From Bugula neritina (taxonomy: Eukaryota; Bryozoa; Gymnolaemata; Cheilostomatida; Bugulidae): a DNA stretch of 64,000 nt. The notes below the pieces were generated by a model, which was not told the DNA's origin, searched no databases, and saw only the letters and a list, made by a program, of their open reading frames with translations. Both the position numbers and the translations under genes were made by a program. The DNA lies in NCBI GenBank assembly GCA_964035545.1, contig OZ037773.1, positions 7,776,751-7,840,750 of the forward strand, read 5' to 3'. The first letter of the stretch is position 1. Each line of letters begins with the position of its first letter. Positions 1 through 12,874 of the stretch are shown here, in pieces.

Positions 1-465
1 CTACTTTGTACTTTGATGGTCATCTTGTACTCCATCACTGTGACAATATCTTAATAATATAATTGTTCCTTCTACCTGCATCTAGAATGCTGCGTGAAAA
101 AATAAGTTAATTGAATTAAATCAAATAAATTATGAACTAACACTGGCGGTGATACCAGAAAGTGTAAATTAGTAATATTTGGTATTACTACTTGAAAACT
201 AAGTTATCACTAGTAATTATGTTGACTAAAAGTAAAAGTTTGCTATTTGAAGCTGCCTCACTACAGTCCACACTGACTGACTAGTTCATCAAATACTGTG
301 CTATTGCAGAGAAACTGCAGATATCTGTTGAAAGATAAACGCTTTTGTGAATTCATCAAACAGCTAGACAAGCTTGTGAAATTCTTACTAGAGTTTCTTT
401 CATCTCAAAGCTACATTTTAGAATACATATTATACTATATACCATAGACTATTCTTATTTTCCAG
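1..465. other. Intron or upstream region of ACTR8, no recognised exon
   Basis: AT-rich sequence before the first recognised ACTR8 exon. It ends in a 3' splice site (TTTTCCAG at 458-465). I see no reading frame here that resembles the missing N-terminal third of ACTR8, so the upstream exons probably lie outside the window. Confidence 0.5.
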
Positions 466-3400
466 CTGGCTAGTTTAAACGACATCATAGACGGTGATGA
501 GTCGGATGTGAAGTCTCAGCTGCAGTGGACGGATGTGGAAACAGACCAACCTGAGTATGTGATTGGTGAAGACGCCTTGTATCTGGACCCAGAGAGTGGC
601 TACCACATGATCTGGCCAATCAGCTATGGCGAGCTGAACGTATCGGCCCAGCCAGGTCACACGGTAGCCAACATTACACAGAGTCTAGAAACTTTGTGGT
701 CTTCTGCAATAGAGAAGTTTCTAGATATACCAAAAGCGGAGTTCAAGGTGAAGAGTGAATTGAATACTCCTTTAAATTTGCATTAGATCTGCTTTATTGT
801 ATAAATGCATCTCAGATAGACTAGATGTACAAAAATGAACTCGTTTTGAGTCTTTCAGTTTCCACAATGCATGTCTAAATATCAACCTATGATGTAGTTA
901 AACACTGGCTGCTACTTTAACATTTCAAACTAATGAACAACTGTACAGTTTTATGTTTTCGTACTGGCAATAGATACACAATATAAAATTTCTTATACTC
1001 TTTATATTCCCTCAACATATATTCAGGACGTTATATATGAAACACACCACAAAATATTGCCTGCTCTACCATATAGTATATGATTTAGGACTATACATGC
1101 ATTCTCCTCATCCCCGATATCTTCAACAGATCTCATATCAGGGCTATGATGCAGATAATACTTGAACGGCTCAACTTTTCTGCAGCTTTTCTCATCCAGG
1201 TAAGCTGATATTTTGTAGTATTATGGAATTTTAATATTCCGTGAAGCTTACATTTCACTTGCAAAATGTCAACTCCTTCAGTGAACTGGCACGCTAGTCA
1301 AATAAATAAACACATAATTAAAGTACCAGAATAATCAATATATTGAATAATGGTAATGGAGGGGGCAGTAAGTTAAGACTATAAAATAAATAAATTTTTA
1401 TTTTTAAGCAAATATCATGTTATCACGTTACAGAGTTTTTTAGTAACAAATAATTTCATGTTTGTTTTAAAATATTAATTTGAAGTTGAAATGTTGAAAG
1501 TTGAAGTTGAAATAAGTGAACTCAAATAAACCTCTTACTTTTGGTATGTGTCACATCATTTAATTAAACCCAATAACCGTCTCTTATTTAAAGGATCTAT
1601 CTGTAAAAATAAGGCGCTATTATTTCAAATATTTAAAATTTAACTAATTAATGGAAAGAAATTGAACTAATTATGGCTTTGCATGTCATTAAATGTGGAA
1701 GGGTGTAGCAAAACTAAGATTTTGCATTTTAAAAAGATAACTCTGTGAATGAAATGGGTGTTCTATTCAATACATATACTCACTTTGTTACTAGCTCTGT
1801 TATAAATATCAGCATAGTCCATAAAAAGAGTCATATGTGTGGAAGTTGTTCATATCTCCAACTTATTATGGCTGTTCAGGAATCGGTATGTGCCGGGTTT
1901 GGGGTCGGGTTGAGCAGTGTGTGCGTTGTGGATGTTGGAGATCATAAAACTAGCATAGCCTGTGTGGAAGATGGAATCTCTCTGGAACCCAGCAGGTCGG
2001 TTGGGTGTCTGTACCTCCCCTATCAATATAATAATAGCATTTTGATATGGCGTATAATATGGTGTATGTGTAGAATAACACTGCGATATAGTGGATAGTA
2101 TATACTATTATATGTAAAATAACATTGTGGTAAGGTGTATAGTTATATTATTATGTGTAGAATAACGCTGCGATATGGCGGCAGAGATATTACCCGAACA
2201 TTTTCCTGGCTGCTGGATCACATCTCCTTCCCATACATAGACTGTCAGCTGGACACCAACGTGCTGGATACACTTCTGCTGCAAGAACTGAAACATTCCT
2301 ATTGCCACATGGATACAGTGAGTAAATATTACTACAGCTATACTCTACTATACTATACTATATTCTATACTATACTACTCTATACTATACTATACTATAC
2401 TACTCTATACTATACTATACTATACTATACTACTCTATTCTATGTTACACTCCTCTATTCTACACTATACTACTTTATTCTACACTATTCTATACACCAA
2501 TTATTTTTTAATATAACTTTGTTACATCTGCTCTCACTTAAATTTGTCATTATACCCAGATTTACTCATTTTGCTAAGTTTTCCATTTTCCCTGCTGTCA
2601 TATAAGCACTGAAATCATCTAAACTGTAGGGTGAGATCTTCTTTGTAGCCCCAGTTCCATTGTTACAGGACTCAGTTGGTACAGAGGAGATTCACTTTCA
2701 AGTGAGACCACCCGCAAGCAATATTGTCCGCTACTCGATGCACGTGGGAGATGAGAGAATTGTGCCCACCTTAGCCGTCTTCTGGCCGGACATGTTTGGA
2801 CTGCAGGGTCAGTGAATGTGTTCAGTATAGCGGCTCTGCAGTACACAACAATCAGTGTTTTGAAGAATTTCAACTGATTTATATACTTTAGATCTGCAGA
2901 TGTTGAAACGTTGAGTTTTCACTCCATATTCTTACCTGTATTCCTATGGGTTACGGTTCAAAATCTACACAATCCTCACAATTTAAAATTATAGTTTTTT
3001 TAAAATTATGTTTTTGAGAGTAATTATATTAGAATTAGATATATGAAAAGGAAAAAAAGATATTAAGAAAGTAAAAGCTCTGCAGTTGTACAGTGGTAAA
3101 TTATATTAGGGAATGAATCTAATTTTGTGGATTTAAGTTAATATTTGTTATGAAGGAATACAGCAGAAACACCTAAATACCTCCCTCCTCTTGCCAACGT
3201 ATTTTAAATTTTTGTTCTTTTTCAGTTTTTTGCCAAAAAGTAAAATGTTTACAGAAACTAACAGACGCTTACTATTAGCTATGTCTGGTTGTCGCTTTCA
3301 GGTGACAAGCTGTTGTTGAATGGTGCTTATAAGGATAATGATCACACTGATGTCTTGGATGCAGACTATATCCACCAGACTAGAAGTAAGCAGGAAGAGG

Positions 3401-5122
3401 TCAGTTAATTTTAACTGATAGCAGCAGTAAAACTAATAATAGTAGTAACGGCAGCAGCGACATCAGCAGCAACTATGGGTTATGTATAATTTAAACTGGA
3501 ATTGTTGCGTTATCAAATAGATCGACTGGTATTACAATAGAATTAACAATTGATTTATTTAATAATATTTATTTGTTTATTATTTATCAATAGTTATTAA
3601 AGTAATTAATATTTATTATTTATGAATCATTTATTAATAGTTAATGCAATTAATCAGCTAGAATTAATGACATTTCTAAAAGTTTTCGCCTCTTGAAATG
3701 ATTCATGCTCCGGCTTTTTTTCCTTTCCATGAAGTTGTAAGGATTTAAATACACAATTACCATGTAAAGTGGAGGTATTTCATTTTATTAGTGAAAATGA
3801 TTTTATCGAAATTTGACCTCGTTTGAAACACATTGATAGTAGTAACTGTTGCATACGTGTGTGCAGTGCAAGTAACGATTCCATTAATGATCTTTGTGAG
3901 TGTGTGTAGAGTGCGAGACTGGCCGCCTTGAAGAAGAAGGAGCTGGCCAATCAACCGGAAGACTCCATGTTAGACGAGTCTTCTCAGAGGGATTTAGACG
4001 AGGACATGGATGCGGGGGATGACCCTGTCCCCCCTACCAGCTCCAGTAAACACTCAGATGGGTATGCTGTCCAATAGCTGTGCTCGTATTATGCATCTGT
4101 CCAATAGCTACACTCGTATTATACATCCGTCCAATAGCTACACTTGTATTATACATCTGTCCAATAGCTGCGCTTGTATTATACATCTGTCCAATAGCTG
4201 CAATGTATACTTACTCTGTTTCTAGTCAGCCAAATAATAAGAAGACAACTTCTGAAGAGAAACTTCCTTCTGATAAGTTAATGGCTTTAGATCTAGCTAT
4301 AATATGGAGCATAGAGCAGTGTGGTGAGTTTATATACATTATATATTATGCACGCACACACTTTCTTTATTACATAGCATGAAGTATTAACATTGCACCA
4401 AGTTCTCATATTATAATATAAGTTTTTGTTACCACCCAGACAACGACGAACTGAAAAAGAAGATGTATGGTAACATTCTATTGGTTGGCGGTGGTCTGCT
4501 CTTTGAGGGGGTGGAGAGTTTGCTGCAGTACAGAGTCTGGTTGAATCTACCACCTCAATACCAGTCAGCTGCCTCTGTTAACGTCCTCACCAGGTCAAAG
4601 GTTAGCTTCCCCCTAATACTACATCATTGTAGGAGTGTTGGTTTTGCATTCTTATAATATTTTCATAGCTCCATGCATTATCTATTGGATTTGCTATAGA
4701 AGGGGCTCAACAAATTTTGCTGTCAATTAATAAGTAAATCTTAGCAATGATTTTGAGACCTGTCTCAGAAAGGGTAGTCAAACAAATCAGAAAACTAAAT
4801 TAATATAACATTATATAAAATGTGTTATAATATAATAACTATGCTATATTGTAACCATTATATTGATTATAATATATTATTATCAAGTATCTCACATTAG
4901 ATGTCATTTTCCACTGTATGAGTTCTATTAGTTACTCATGTAAATGGAAAGAAATAGCTATCCTTTCAATTATTACAGGACGTAGACCCCCAGTATGTGT
5001 GCTGGAAAGGAGGCTCTATACTGAGCGTGCTCGATACTATCGGAGAGCAGTGGATATCCCGGGAAGAGTGGATTACCCACCAGAGTCGTATTGTCAGAGA
5101 GAAAGCCCTATTCTCCTGGTGA
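466..5122 (+). CDS. ACTR8: Actin-related protein 8 (INO80 complex subunit), 5' partial
   Basis: Ten exons: 466-747, 1089-1199, 1880-1995, 2161-2317, 2669-2807, 3302-3399, 3910-4061, 4226-4323, 4440-4600, 4979-5122. All junctions are GT-AG and keep frame, giving 485 residues to a TGA stop; vertebrate ARP8 is about 620, so the N-terminus is missing. Recognisable ARP8 stretches in order are YVIGEDALYLDP, ILLIPDIFNRSHIR, ESVCAGFGVGLSSVCVVDVG, TLAVFWPDMFG, KKKMYGNILLVGGGLLFEGV, and WKGGSILSVLDT with the tail EKALFSW ending like the family. In this family the protein is a nuclear actin fold that helps the INO80 remodeller bind nucleosomes and linker DNA. The segment around 3910-4250 is a charged linker typical of the ARP8 insertion. 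A repeat array crosses the acceptor at 2161. The identity is firm; only the missing start is open. Confidence 0.93.
2030..2185. repeat. Four-copy 41-44 bp repeat crossing an ACTR8 acceptor
   Basis: Copies of a unit holding TAGAATAACRCTGCGATAT recur at about 2033, 2071, 2115 and 2158. The last copy is the real 3' splice site (TGTGTAG at 2154-2160) plus the first 25 or so coding bases (ITLRYGG) of the exon starting at 2161. The intronic copies are diverged and one has stop codons. Confidence 0.8.
2336..2490. repeat. TATAC/ACTCTA microsatellite in ACTR8 intron
   Basis: Irregular run of CTATACTA and ACTCTA motifs that begins about 20 bases after the donor at 2318. The translated reading frame over it (poly-YTILY) is an artefact of the repeat. 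Confidence 0.85.
4066..4203. repeat. 30-bp tandem repeat starting at ACTR8 donor
   Basis: About 4.5 copies of a 30-bp unit (CTGTCCAATAGC followed by a TCGTATTATACAT-type half). It begins four bases into the intron after the donor at 4062 and runs almost to the acceptor at 4225, so the intron is essentially all array. Confidence 0.85.
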
Positions 5123-6597
5123 AACGTTACCATAGAAACCCCTGAACCAATGAGAATTGTAACTGTCCTGCTAGTCAAACGTTTACATCTATATGTGATT
5201 TTTACTCAACATTCGTTTTATAAGCTCTGTACATTGTCACTGAATGTGCTGTAACGGTCAGTTTTGTTTTGAAATTGTCGATCCTTATATTTATATCGAG
5301 TAATTTTCAATCGTGTATGTGACTATTTGTGGATGTAACTGAATAATTGTAAATACTAATGTAAATGTTTGTACATACAAGTTGGTACTAATACACACAC
5401 TGTTATTTTTACACCAAGTCGTCATGATTTTGCCGCATGTCAAAATGTCTACTGAAACATAGTGTTTTATAGCTCAGTTACTCCAAATGCACATTTTTAT
5501 GGTCTCTGCATGTCTTATACATGCCAAAGACTATAGAAGCCGTGCTAGATTTGAATAATGAAAATCATCAACTGATGATAGTTGCTCTTTCCATTATTTT
5601 ATTTCAGAGTGATTACCTTCATAAACTCGATATATAGCTGCAACTGGCACATCGATCTTTCTCACACAATTATTTGCTAAAACTTCTGTTTTTGAATGGT
5701 TTTTCATGCTTTGGAAGGCTTTTTCTTTTTGTCTTCCCACTTCTTGCAAATGGAAAAATTTATGGTTAAAGCTCCCACTGCTATGTGGACATATTTAATA
5801 AGTGTCTAAACTTTTCATAAAATTACAAGTAACGTCACCTTTAATTTGTTTACTAAACCAGTTTTATTGCTAAAATTTTACTCAATTTATTTAGATGGCT
5901 TCAATCTAGCATGAACCAACTAGTCATCAATCATATGTCTATAACCAGAGTAACCTTTAGTTTATTAGGTTTAAACTTTTAATTTTCTTCTACTCATTTG
6001 TGTTTTTTTATCTACACATATATTTCTATGAATCATTGCTTTAGGCCACTGTTAGGCTATTCAGTTTATGCATCTCATCAAACATTTTATAATTGCCTAT
6101 AGTTCTATAAAAGTTAACATTAGAACGTTGGAATCGTTTTAACGGCGGAAGACATAGCGAATTTCACCTGTTTTTGGTTCTTCACTGTAGTTAGACTTTG
6201 TTGTAGAAGAGGCAGATTATCCTAACACCTGGTAGTGTTCTCTTGGTGGTTGGATTAAAGGAAGAGTCAAGGAAGTTACTGAGCAGGTGAATATATACAG
6301 GTAGCTTTTTACAGGTAGTTCTCTACAAGTATTTTCTGCAGTCATGTATAGTAGAAATACTCACATGTAAAGGATTGTACATTCCTGGTGTACACAGTAC
6401 TGTTATGTTTATAACAATGTACAGTTGGAGCATTATATACAGTGCTAGTTTATACTAATAGTTTTGTATCTTTTGCACTAAATGGTGAAATAAATTTTAG
6501 ACCAGATTGTTTTGCATACCTTTACTCGATTTTGCTTTCTACTTGTATAATTGACATGTAGATCTTGTTATTCTTTGCTAGAAACTAAATCGTCAAC
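5123..6597. other. Intergenic region between ACTR8 and the LRR gene
   Basis: Contains the ACTR8 3' UTR and whatever promoter and 5' UTR serve the LRR gene. I found no further coding exon. An AATAAA lies near 6489, too far from the ACTR8 stop to assign with confidence. Confidence 0.5.
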
Positions 6598-8975
6598 ATG
6601 CTGGTGGATCTCTCTTACTTCGGCCGGTCGGAGCTTCCTGTTGAAATGTTTAGCTCCGCCCACATCACCAGATTAATTCTGCGCGCACATGGCTTGAGCA
6701 ATGTTAGTTCCGAGATCGGCAACCTGAAACACCTAATTCAGCTGGATCTCTGCTCTTATAATAACAAGATCAACAATTGGCACACGCACCTCGACAAGTA
6801 TATACACTATGTTCTAGTTATCTTATCTCACCTTGAAGTTTCTATATTGTATTCCCTGAAAATTTAGTACAAAGCCCAAGTTGAAATACTTGTAAATTTC
6901 CAACTGTTTTTATCTCACCTCTTTAATTCCTAAACTGATACACTTCAACTCTAATTTTTGAGTTAGCTTGTTAATTACTATAAATAGCATACTTTACAGT
7001 TTAGGAAAACAACAGTGCAGGAAAAGTCGATATTTAAAGTTACATGATGCATTTGTGTAACCCTTTTGCTTTTCATCCTAATACCTAAGCAGATATACCA
7101 AACATCATGTGACGAGTTTTGCAAAAGAATTTTATTTATCGTTAAGGTTGCCGCCTTCACTTTGCTCTCTCACGAACTTGGTTCACCTTGACCTTTCATT
7201 CAATGGACTTGCAGCACTACCCTATCAAATGCACAAACTAGAATCTTTGAGATATCTCAATATATCCAACAACCAGATTCCAGACCTGCCACCTACTCTC
7301 TTCCAGGTAAATAAGCACCAGATGTTACTCTTCATGTTGTTCTTTCCAAACCTGCCAATTTTCTTCTGCTGCGTTATTAAGTTCTCCGAGTATGTGTTGA
7401 TCACCTGCACAAGCCCTTGTTTCCTATTTCCTGTTCAGTTTTTACATAATTTATCAAAACACACCATTGTTCTTCACTCTGGTAACATACAGGTTTGCTT
7501 CAATAACGTTTTAGCTGAAAAATGTTGTCACAGTTGAGTTTTGAAATTATAGTTGTAATAACGAAACTTTTGATTGGGTCTAAAATGTTCAAATCCTACT
7601 TTGTGAGTAGTGAAGTTTGACATGTAAAACTATTGTTTGCCATTTCAGCTGGAGAACTTGCAGCTGTTGAACGTCAGAGCTAATAGACTTAGTTTCTTGC
7701 ATCAAGATGTGGGGAAGTTGAAAGCCCTCGCACATCTAGATATAGCAGGTGGAGTGTTGGCTGATTTTCAATTCTCTGTTGTCTTGTAGACTGTGACGTT
7801 GTGTATGTTTTTATTCTTACCAATCAAGGAACTCACAAACTATTTTCTTGCACAAAACTATCACTTGCTTGTATAAGATTACTCTTGTAAATGTTACTGA
7901 GAAAGATTTACATGGTGACAGCAAATAACTCATTACTTGTGACTCACTCAAGGCGAGATAACTCCAAACTTTTACTTATAATAACAATTATCGAATAAAT
8001 TAAAAATTTAGATTTGAATTAACAAACAGCTAAAGATTTAATTATTTATGCCCCTTCTACCAGGATAGCGTTAGTGGAGAGAGCTAGCCACTAATCAGGG
8101 TGATTTAACCTCTTGTGACTTGGCTGCCATGCAGTATTATTATATCCAAGTGAGTTGTTGTATCATGTTATGTAAATGTATACTATAGAGAATATGATTA
8201 CTGAAGTAGGAGAGACGATAAGTGACTGTAAGATGCTGTGTATAGTTCTGCTAGACTCTCTCTGGATAAACAGTTTGCCAAGGTCATTCAAGCTTCTAGT
8301 CAAGTGAGTGCCATAATGGTAGATGAAATCAATGTACATCGAGTCAGTGTATGTCTAATCAGTGTATGTCAAATTAGTGAACGTCAAATCAGTGTACTCC
8401 ATGTTCATATTGCCAATATACTATGTTTTACTGATTGTCAATTTTATGTTTCATTGATATTTAATAGTAATGGTAACTTGATATTTGGCATGGCCATCAC
8501 TGATATTACTGTAAGCCCCAGCTGCATGATGTATATAATTATATAAAAGATGCCTAATCTGTAGAAATGAAAATTATTTTATCAGTAAGGTGGATCTAAG
8601 TGTTTCGATACATATAGAAGTATATTTTTTCAAATAATTGATTTTTCTGCTCTACATTCAAGTCATGTCCTAAGCAGTTTTTAACCCCTTTGCATCTACT
8701 GTAGTTTAACTCTCCTCGAACTGTCTAATAACACGAGGCTACAGACTTTACCGGAAGGGTTGGACAAGCTCCCACACTTGGAGGCATTACACATATACAA
8801 TTGTCATCCTAGCCTTAGGGTATCAAGTCCCCGACTGCTGCGGGTTACCAAGAATAAGCCCAGTCAACTTTCCTTCCTCCAGTGTACAAAAAGAGTTCCA
8901 GTGTTGCATAACTTTGACTTGCTAATTGACAGGAAGTTAGAGATGGTGGACCAATATGAAGCGGACTTTGTCTGA
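6598..8975 (+). CDS. Leucine-rich-repeat protein, intracellular type
   Basis: Five exons: 6598-6797, 7147-7306, 7649-7748, 8246-8303, 8705-8975, giving 262 residues with all phases consistent. LRR units are clear: LVHLDLSFNGLAALP, LRYLNISNNQIPDLPPTLF, LQLLNVRANRLSFL, LAHLDIA, LTLLELSNNTRLQTLPEGLDK and LEALHIYNCHPSL. There is no signal peptide or membrane segment, so it is probably cytosolic or nuclear, resembling small PIRL/LRRC-type scaffolds. The start ATG follows CGTCAAC and opens with MLVDLSYFGRSELPVEMF. The first repeat has an unusual insertion before LPPSL, where the exon 1 donor (GACAA|GTATAT) is weak. The C-terminal 70 residues after the repeats (VTKNKPSQLSFLQ to EADFV) match no domain I know. 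I cannot assign an orthologue. Confidence 0.8.
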
Positions 8976-10159
8976 GTCCAGTTTGGCTGTCGGCTGGAAG
9001 TTAACGCGAATACTGCCAGACTTGTAATATTTGGAGTTGTTACATCAGCCAATATTTAGGCAACAGTTCATGAATAATATGGTCTATCTTCTTTGTCAAC
9101 ATATCTACTCGAAATATTATTGTTTTACATATTTTTTTTATAAATGTATACCGGTAGCTAACTTATATTTTTATAACTCTAAGTTTAGTTGTTGGCAGAT
9201 AAATCTTTCTATAAGCTTCATCGTAAATTGATACAATTTGACAAGGTTAAAGCAATTCCTAAATTCTAGGGCATCAAATCAATTTTACTGGAAATGCTGT
9301 TGGGTAAACAACATCCTGTCTATAGCTTCATAGTTACTTTAATTTGCAGGTTTCATTTGTGATACAAATACCTAGAGGGCATGCAGATCCAAGGTGCTGA
9401 GAGATGGCATGCTGATATTGTAGGGTTGGGATAATATTATTATAATGGTGCTGCTACTTTATTATAATGCATTTTGCTTTATTTTATGCTGCATAGTTTA
9501 CACTAACCCCATTTTTGTACTTTTGTAATGTCTATACTTTCAATAGAACTGAGATGAAACCATCTTTCAACGTTTGGGGCACTTTACACAAAAACTAATG
9601 CTGTTCTCAACATAAGACAACTTCAAAATATAGTGTAACCTTCATTTATTTGCTTGGAGTGAAACCAAGAATGGTAAAATAACATCCCAAAATTATCTTT
9701 TGGCAGTATACTTCAATAACAATTGAATAAACTGTTGTGATGTCTGAACTTGAAAGCCTGATTCAATATTTGACAAATTGAATTGCAAGTCGGAGGATAG
9801 CCTCAAAATTTATTGGTGGACTAAACATTTCTTGACTCCAGTGATTGTAAAGCTTAAATAAATCTCATTGTTAACTTGTAGCCTTGAGGATACAGTACTG
9901 ACAGAAGCTATATAAAAGTTCTAGAAAACTTCTCAATTTTAACCAAGAACAGTTTGGCAGTAAACAGAAAAACAGAGCATTCCATTTACTCGTGTAATTA
10001 CCGTCACAGAATAGAGTTTCCGTAAAAACAGGATTTTGTTTTTGTGAGCAAAATTGGATTCGGCAGGAATTATGAATAAAACCCAAAACTGCGGTGATAA
10101 CTACCCACTCTTTTGACGAGCTCCATCTGTTAGTGGCACAGGCAACGGCTTCATTGCTT
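8976..10159. other. Intergenic region between convergent LRR and POLR3F genes
   Basis: Holds the 3' UTRs of both genes. A minus-strand AATAAA (TTTATT on the plus strand near 9809) could serve POLR3F. No further gene or repeat array seen. Confidence 0.5.
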
Positions 10160-12874
10160 TCAGAATGTCAGCCAATCATCCAGATAAATGCAGTTGGAAG
10201 GTGACACGATGCCACCTATCTCACACTGTGCAGCTACCTACAAGCAATAAAACACATTATGTTTAATGATGAGTGCTGTACTTAGTGTGCTCAATGTAAC
10301 AAGTACATGTATAATGCAGAAGATAATGAGCATATACATACAGGGCATACTCCACAGGGTACTTTTACCATAGGAGTACTGTTCAATGGAGAGTTAACAA
10401 CTTTATACAATGCCTCCTGGTTGCTTGGGTCAAAAGATCGCTCCACCTTATTATCATACATCAACGCATCCATCACCATACCCATGTCATCGGCAGAGAG
10501 CTTTACCTGTCAGGTATAATACAAGCCAATACAATAGGTGACCAATACAGATAACTTTTACAGCTCTCCAATTAGAAGTCTTAAAAGATCTGAAGACTAT
10601 TAATTCTATCTAGATGATACTATCACTCCTAGTTTCATGTTGAGTAGAAAACGTATACAATTATTCAAATTATAGGAATAAAAAAAAAACTCAACTCCAA
10701 AAGATTGATTTTCTCAAAATCTAAAGCCAGTAGCTTACTAACTCAGGACAATGATATTACCTTACTAATTCCGAGAGCAGATATGTATTCACAGATCTCT
10801 TCGACTGAAGCGTATGATGAGTTTTTTATTGTTATTGGATCCGTGTGTTTGCTGCACGCGTCTTCGTACTGTAACAGCCAAAGAACTGCAGGTGTATTGA
10901 CATATCACCTGATCACAAAAAGCTATATAAATAATAAAATCAAAGAGCATTTACACCAATCACTTATTTTTTTTCTAATTTTATAGAATGAGATAAATAA
11001 ATGTTTCCAACACTTATTTAGTTTGCATTCTAACTCTGAAGATGAATACCGTGGTATTAGTATGTTATGTTATGTTATTATATGTTTGGAATATTAGTCT
11101 ATTTTGTTTAAAATGTTCCTCGTTGATTTATTTCTAATATTCTAACAAATTATTCACTTTATTCTGAAGTTTTTAGCACTCACTTCATTCTAAAGGTGCT
11201 AGTGCTTACCTTATTCTGAAGGAACCGATGGCACTGGTTAGTAAGAACGTCAACATACTCTGACTCAAAGCCCTGGTCGCTGTACCAGGGTCCACCAGTC
11301 ACGGATTTGTCAGGTTGAAGGTCATACAACATGTACACTTTCTTCTTGGCATTCTAAATCAGTAGTACTGGGAATAGTAAATGCCAATACTACCTACATA
11401 CTCTATTGCAATACTTTAGTGCAACACTCTATTGCAATTCTCTAGTGCAATACTTTAGTGCAATACTCTAATGCAATACTTTAGTGCAATACTCTATAGC
11501 AATACTCTAGTGCAATACTCTAGTGCACTCACTTTGACATGTTTGACAGATTTTATCAACTTTCGTGACACAAGATTCTGGAATATTTTGTTGAGAGGTT
11601 GGACGGATAGATTAGTCTTCAGCCGTACGTCTCTGCACCATATGCCTGGCATAGCATGGAAAGTATAATATAACAGCATATGTCTGGCATAGCATGGAAT
11701 GTATAATATAACAGCATATGTCTGGCATATAACACAATGATAAGCTACATTATGAATTATAAAAGACTTTAAATCAATGCATTTAAAAAGTAAAAGCACT
11801 TTAACTTCACCACTAATTATATTTGAATGCAAAATAATTATTCAATATTGGCAACTACAACATTACTGAATCTCATTGATAGACCAACTCTTGTTTAACT
11901 ACAGCGAACCATATAGACTAAACTTCGTCTAACCTAAAGTCTGACGACTTAAACTAACCTTAGATTTACCTACAAGTAGATTAAACTTTGCTTAACCTGC
12001 AATGCATGAACAAGACTAGACTCATGAGTTTAACCTACAGTGCATGAACAAGACTAGACTCATGAGTTTAACCTACAGGGATGAAATAGACTAACCTTTA
12101 TTTCCAGCAGCTGAAACAATTTGGAAAACAAGCCGCTCTTGACTGTCTCCACTTGGACCACCTCTGAAACCAGATGTACGGCACATACGGGTAAACAGGT
12201 AACGTTAGCAGTAAAGTAACAAAAAACTGAGGTTAGGCTGAATAGTATACACCTTTCTATTATTCTATTCTATTAAAAACCAATTTAGCACATGGATATG
12301 TATTTGCTTTACCAACTGGAAATCATTTAGACATGAGCTATGAGGAATAAACTATGAAAACAACTTTCATGTGATAGAAGAATGCGTAATAAAACATTCC
12401 AAAATACAAAACAAATGAGAATTTTACTCACTCCTCTTTAGTTTTGTATTTGTAAATGTATTCAGATCCAGATTTGAGTAAACTCAACTTTCCCTGCAAA
12501 GAATCAATCAGAACAGTTAATAACAAAAAAAGGCTTTACAGAGTACTACATCAGTTGTCATGGAAACAAGATACTAAAAGCAGCAGTACTATACCCACAG
12601 CTTGTAAGAGTCTGTTGTAAGCAGCTACTCTGTTCCCCAATTCTGTATCAGGAAGCAACTGTGCGAGTAGGGAGTCACTCACGCCTTCCTCATTTTGCTG
12701 AATGGCTTGCAACACCCTAATATAACAGAATAATCTAAGAGTTTTACAAAAAACCTTTACTTACTTGATAGATTTTGAGTCAAAATAGCATATATAAGCA
12801 CAATAGACATAGTATGTAGAATAAAAAAAATGATATCAAAACCTGGTATCAATATCCGAACTTCCTTCAGCCAT
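10160..12874 (-). CDS. POLR3F: RNA polymerase III subunit RPC6 (RPC39)
   Basis: Nine exons in transcription order: 12874-12843, 12716-12599, 12493-12432, 12163-12096, 11645-11533, 11353-11210, 10868-10761, 10506-10342, 10237-10160. They give 295 residues (family about 316) from MAEGSSDIDTR to SNCIYLDDWLTF. Two winged-helix domains are recognisable (DSLLAQLLPDTELGNRVAAY; GIWCRDVRLKTNLSVQPLNK, NLVSRKLIKSVK), then KKKVYMLYDLQPDKSVTGG, EYISALGISK and a C-terminal cysteine set PCGVCP-x4-C-x10-C. In RPC6 and archaeal TFE-beta the equivalent cysteines hold an iron-sulfur cluster, so the cluster is inferred here. The protein acts in the Pol III initiation subcomplex with RPC3 and RPC7. The donor of exon 2 was placed at GTGGGT because only that keeps QAGKLSLLKSG in frame. 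Head-to-head with NOP2. Confidence 0.95.
11163..11235. repeat. Three-copy ~27-bp repeat crossing POLR3F exon 6 donor
   Basis: Read on the minus strand, TTCAGAATAAG|GTAAGCACT (the exon end and donor at 11210/11209) is followed by TTTAGAATGAAGTGAGTGCT and then TTCAGAATAAAGTGAATAAT. The exon end and 5' splice site are therefore copied twice into the intron with drift. Confidence 0.75.
11400..11530. repeat. 13-bp tandem repeat starting at POLR3F exon 5 donor
   Basis: About ten copies of TGCAATACTCTAG and variants. On the minus strand the array begins five bases after the exon end (GTGAG then TGCACTAGAG), so it is anchored on the 5' splice site at 11532. Confidence 0.88.
11639..11731. repeat. 38-bp repeat carrying copies of POLR3F exon 5 acceptor
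   Basis: CATATGYCTGGCATA recurs at 11639, 11677 and 11715. The first copy is the real junction (minus strand TATGCCAG|GCATATG). The two upstream copies read TGCCAG|ACATATG and keep a usable AG. Confidence 0.85.
11995..12080. repeat. 38-bp direct repeat in POLR3F intron 4
   Basis: Two nearly identical copies of a unit containing CATGAACAAGACTAGACTCA and GAGTTTAACCTACAG, lying just inside the exon 4 donor at 12095. On the minus strand each copy carries GTAGGTTAAAC, which resembles the real AAAG|GTTAGT donor. Confidence 0.8.
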
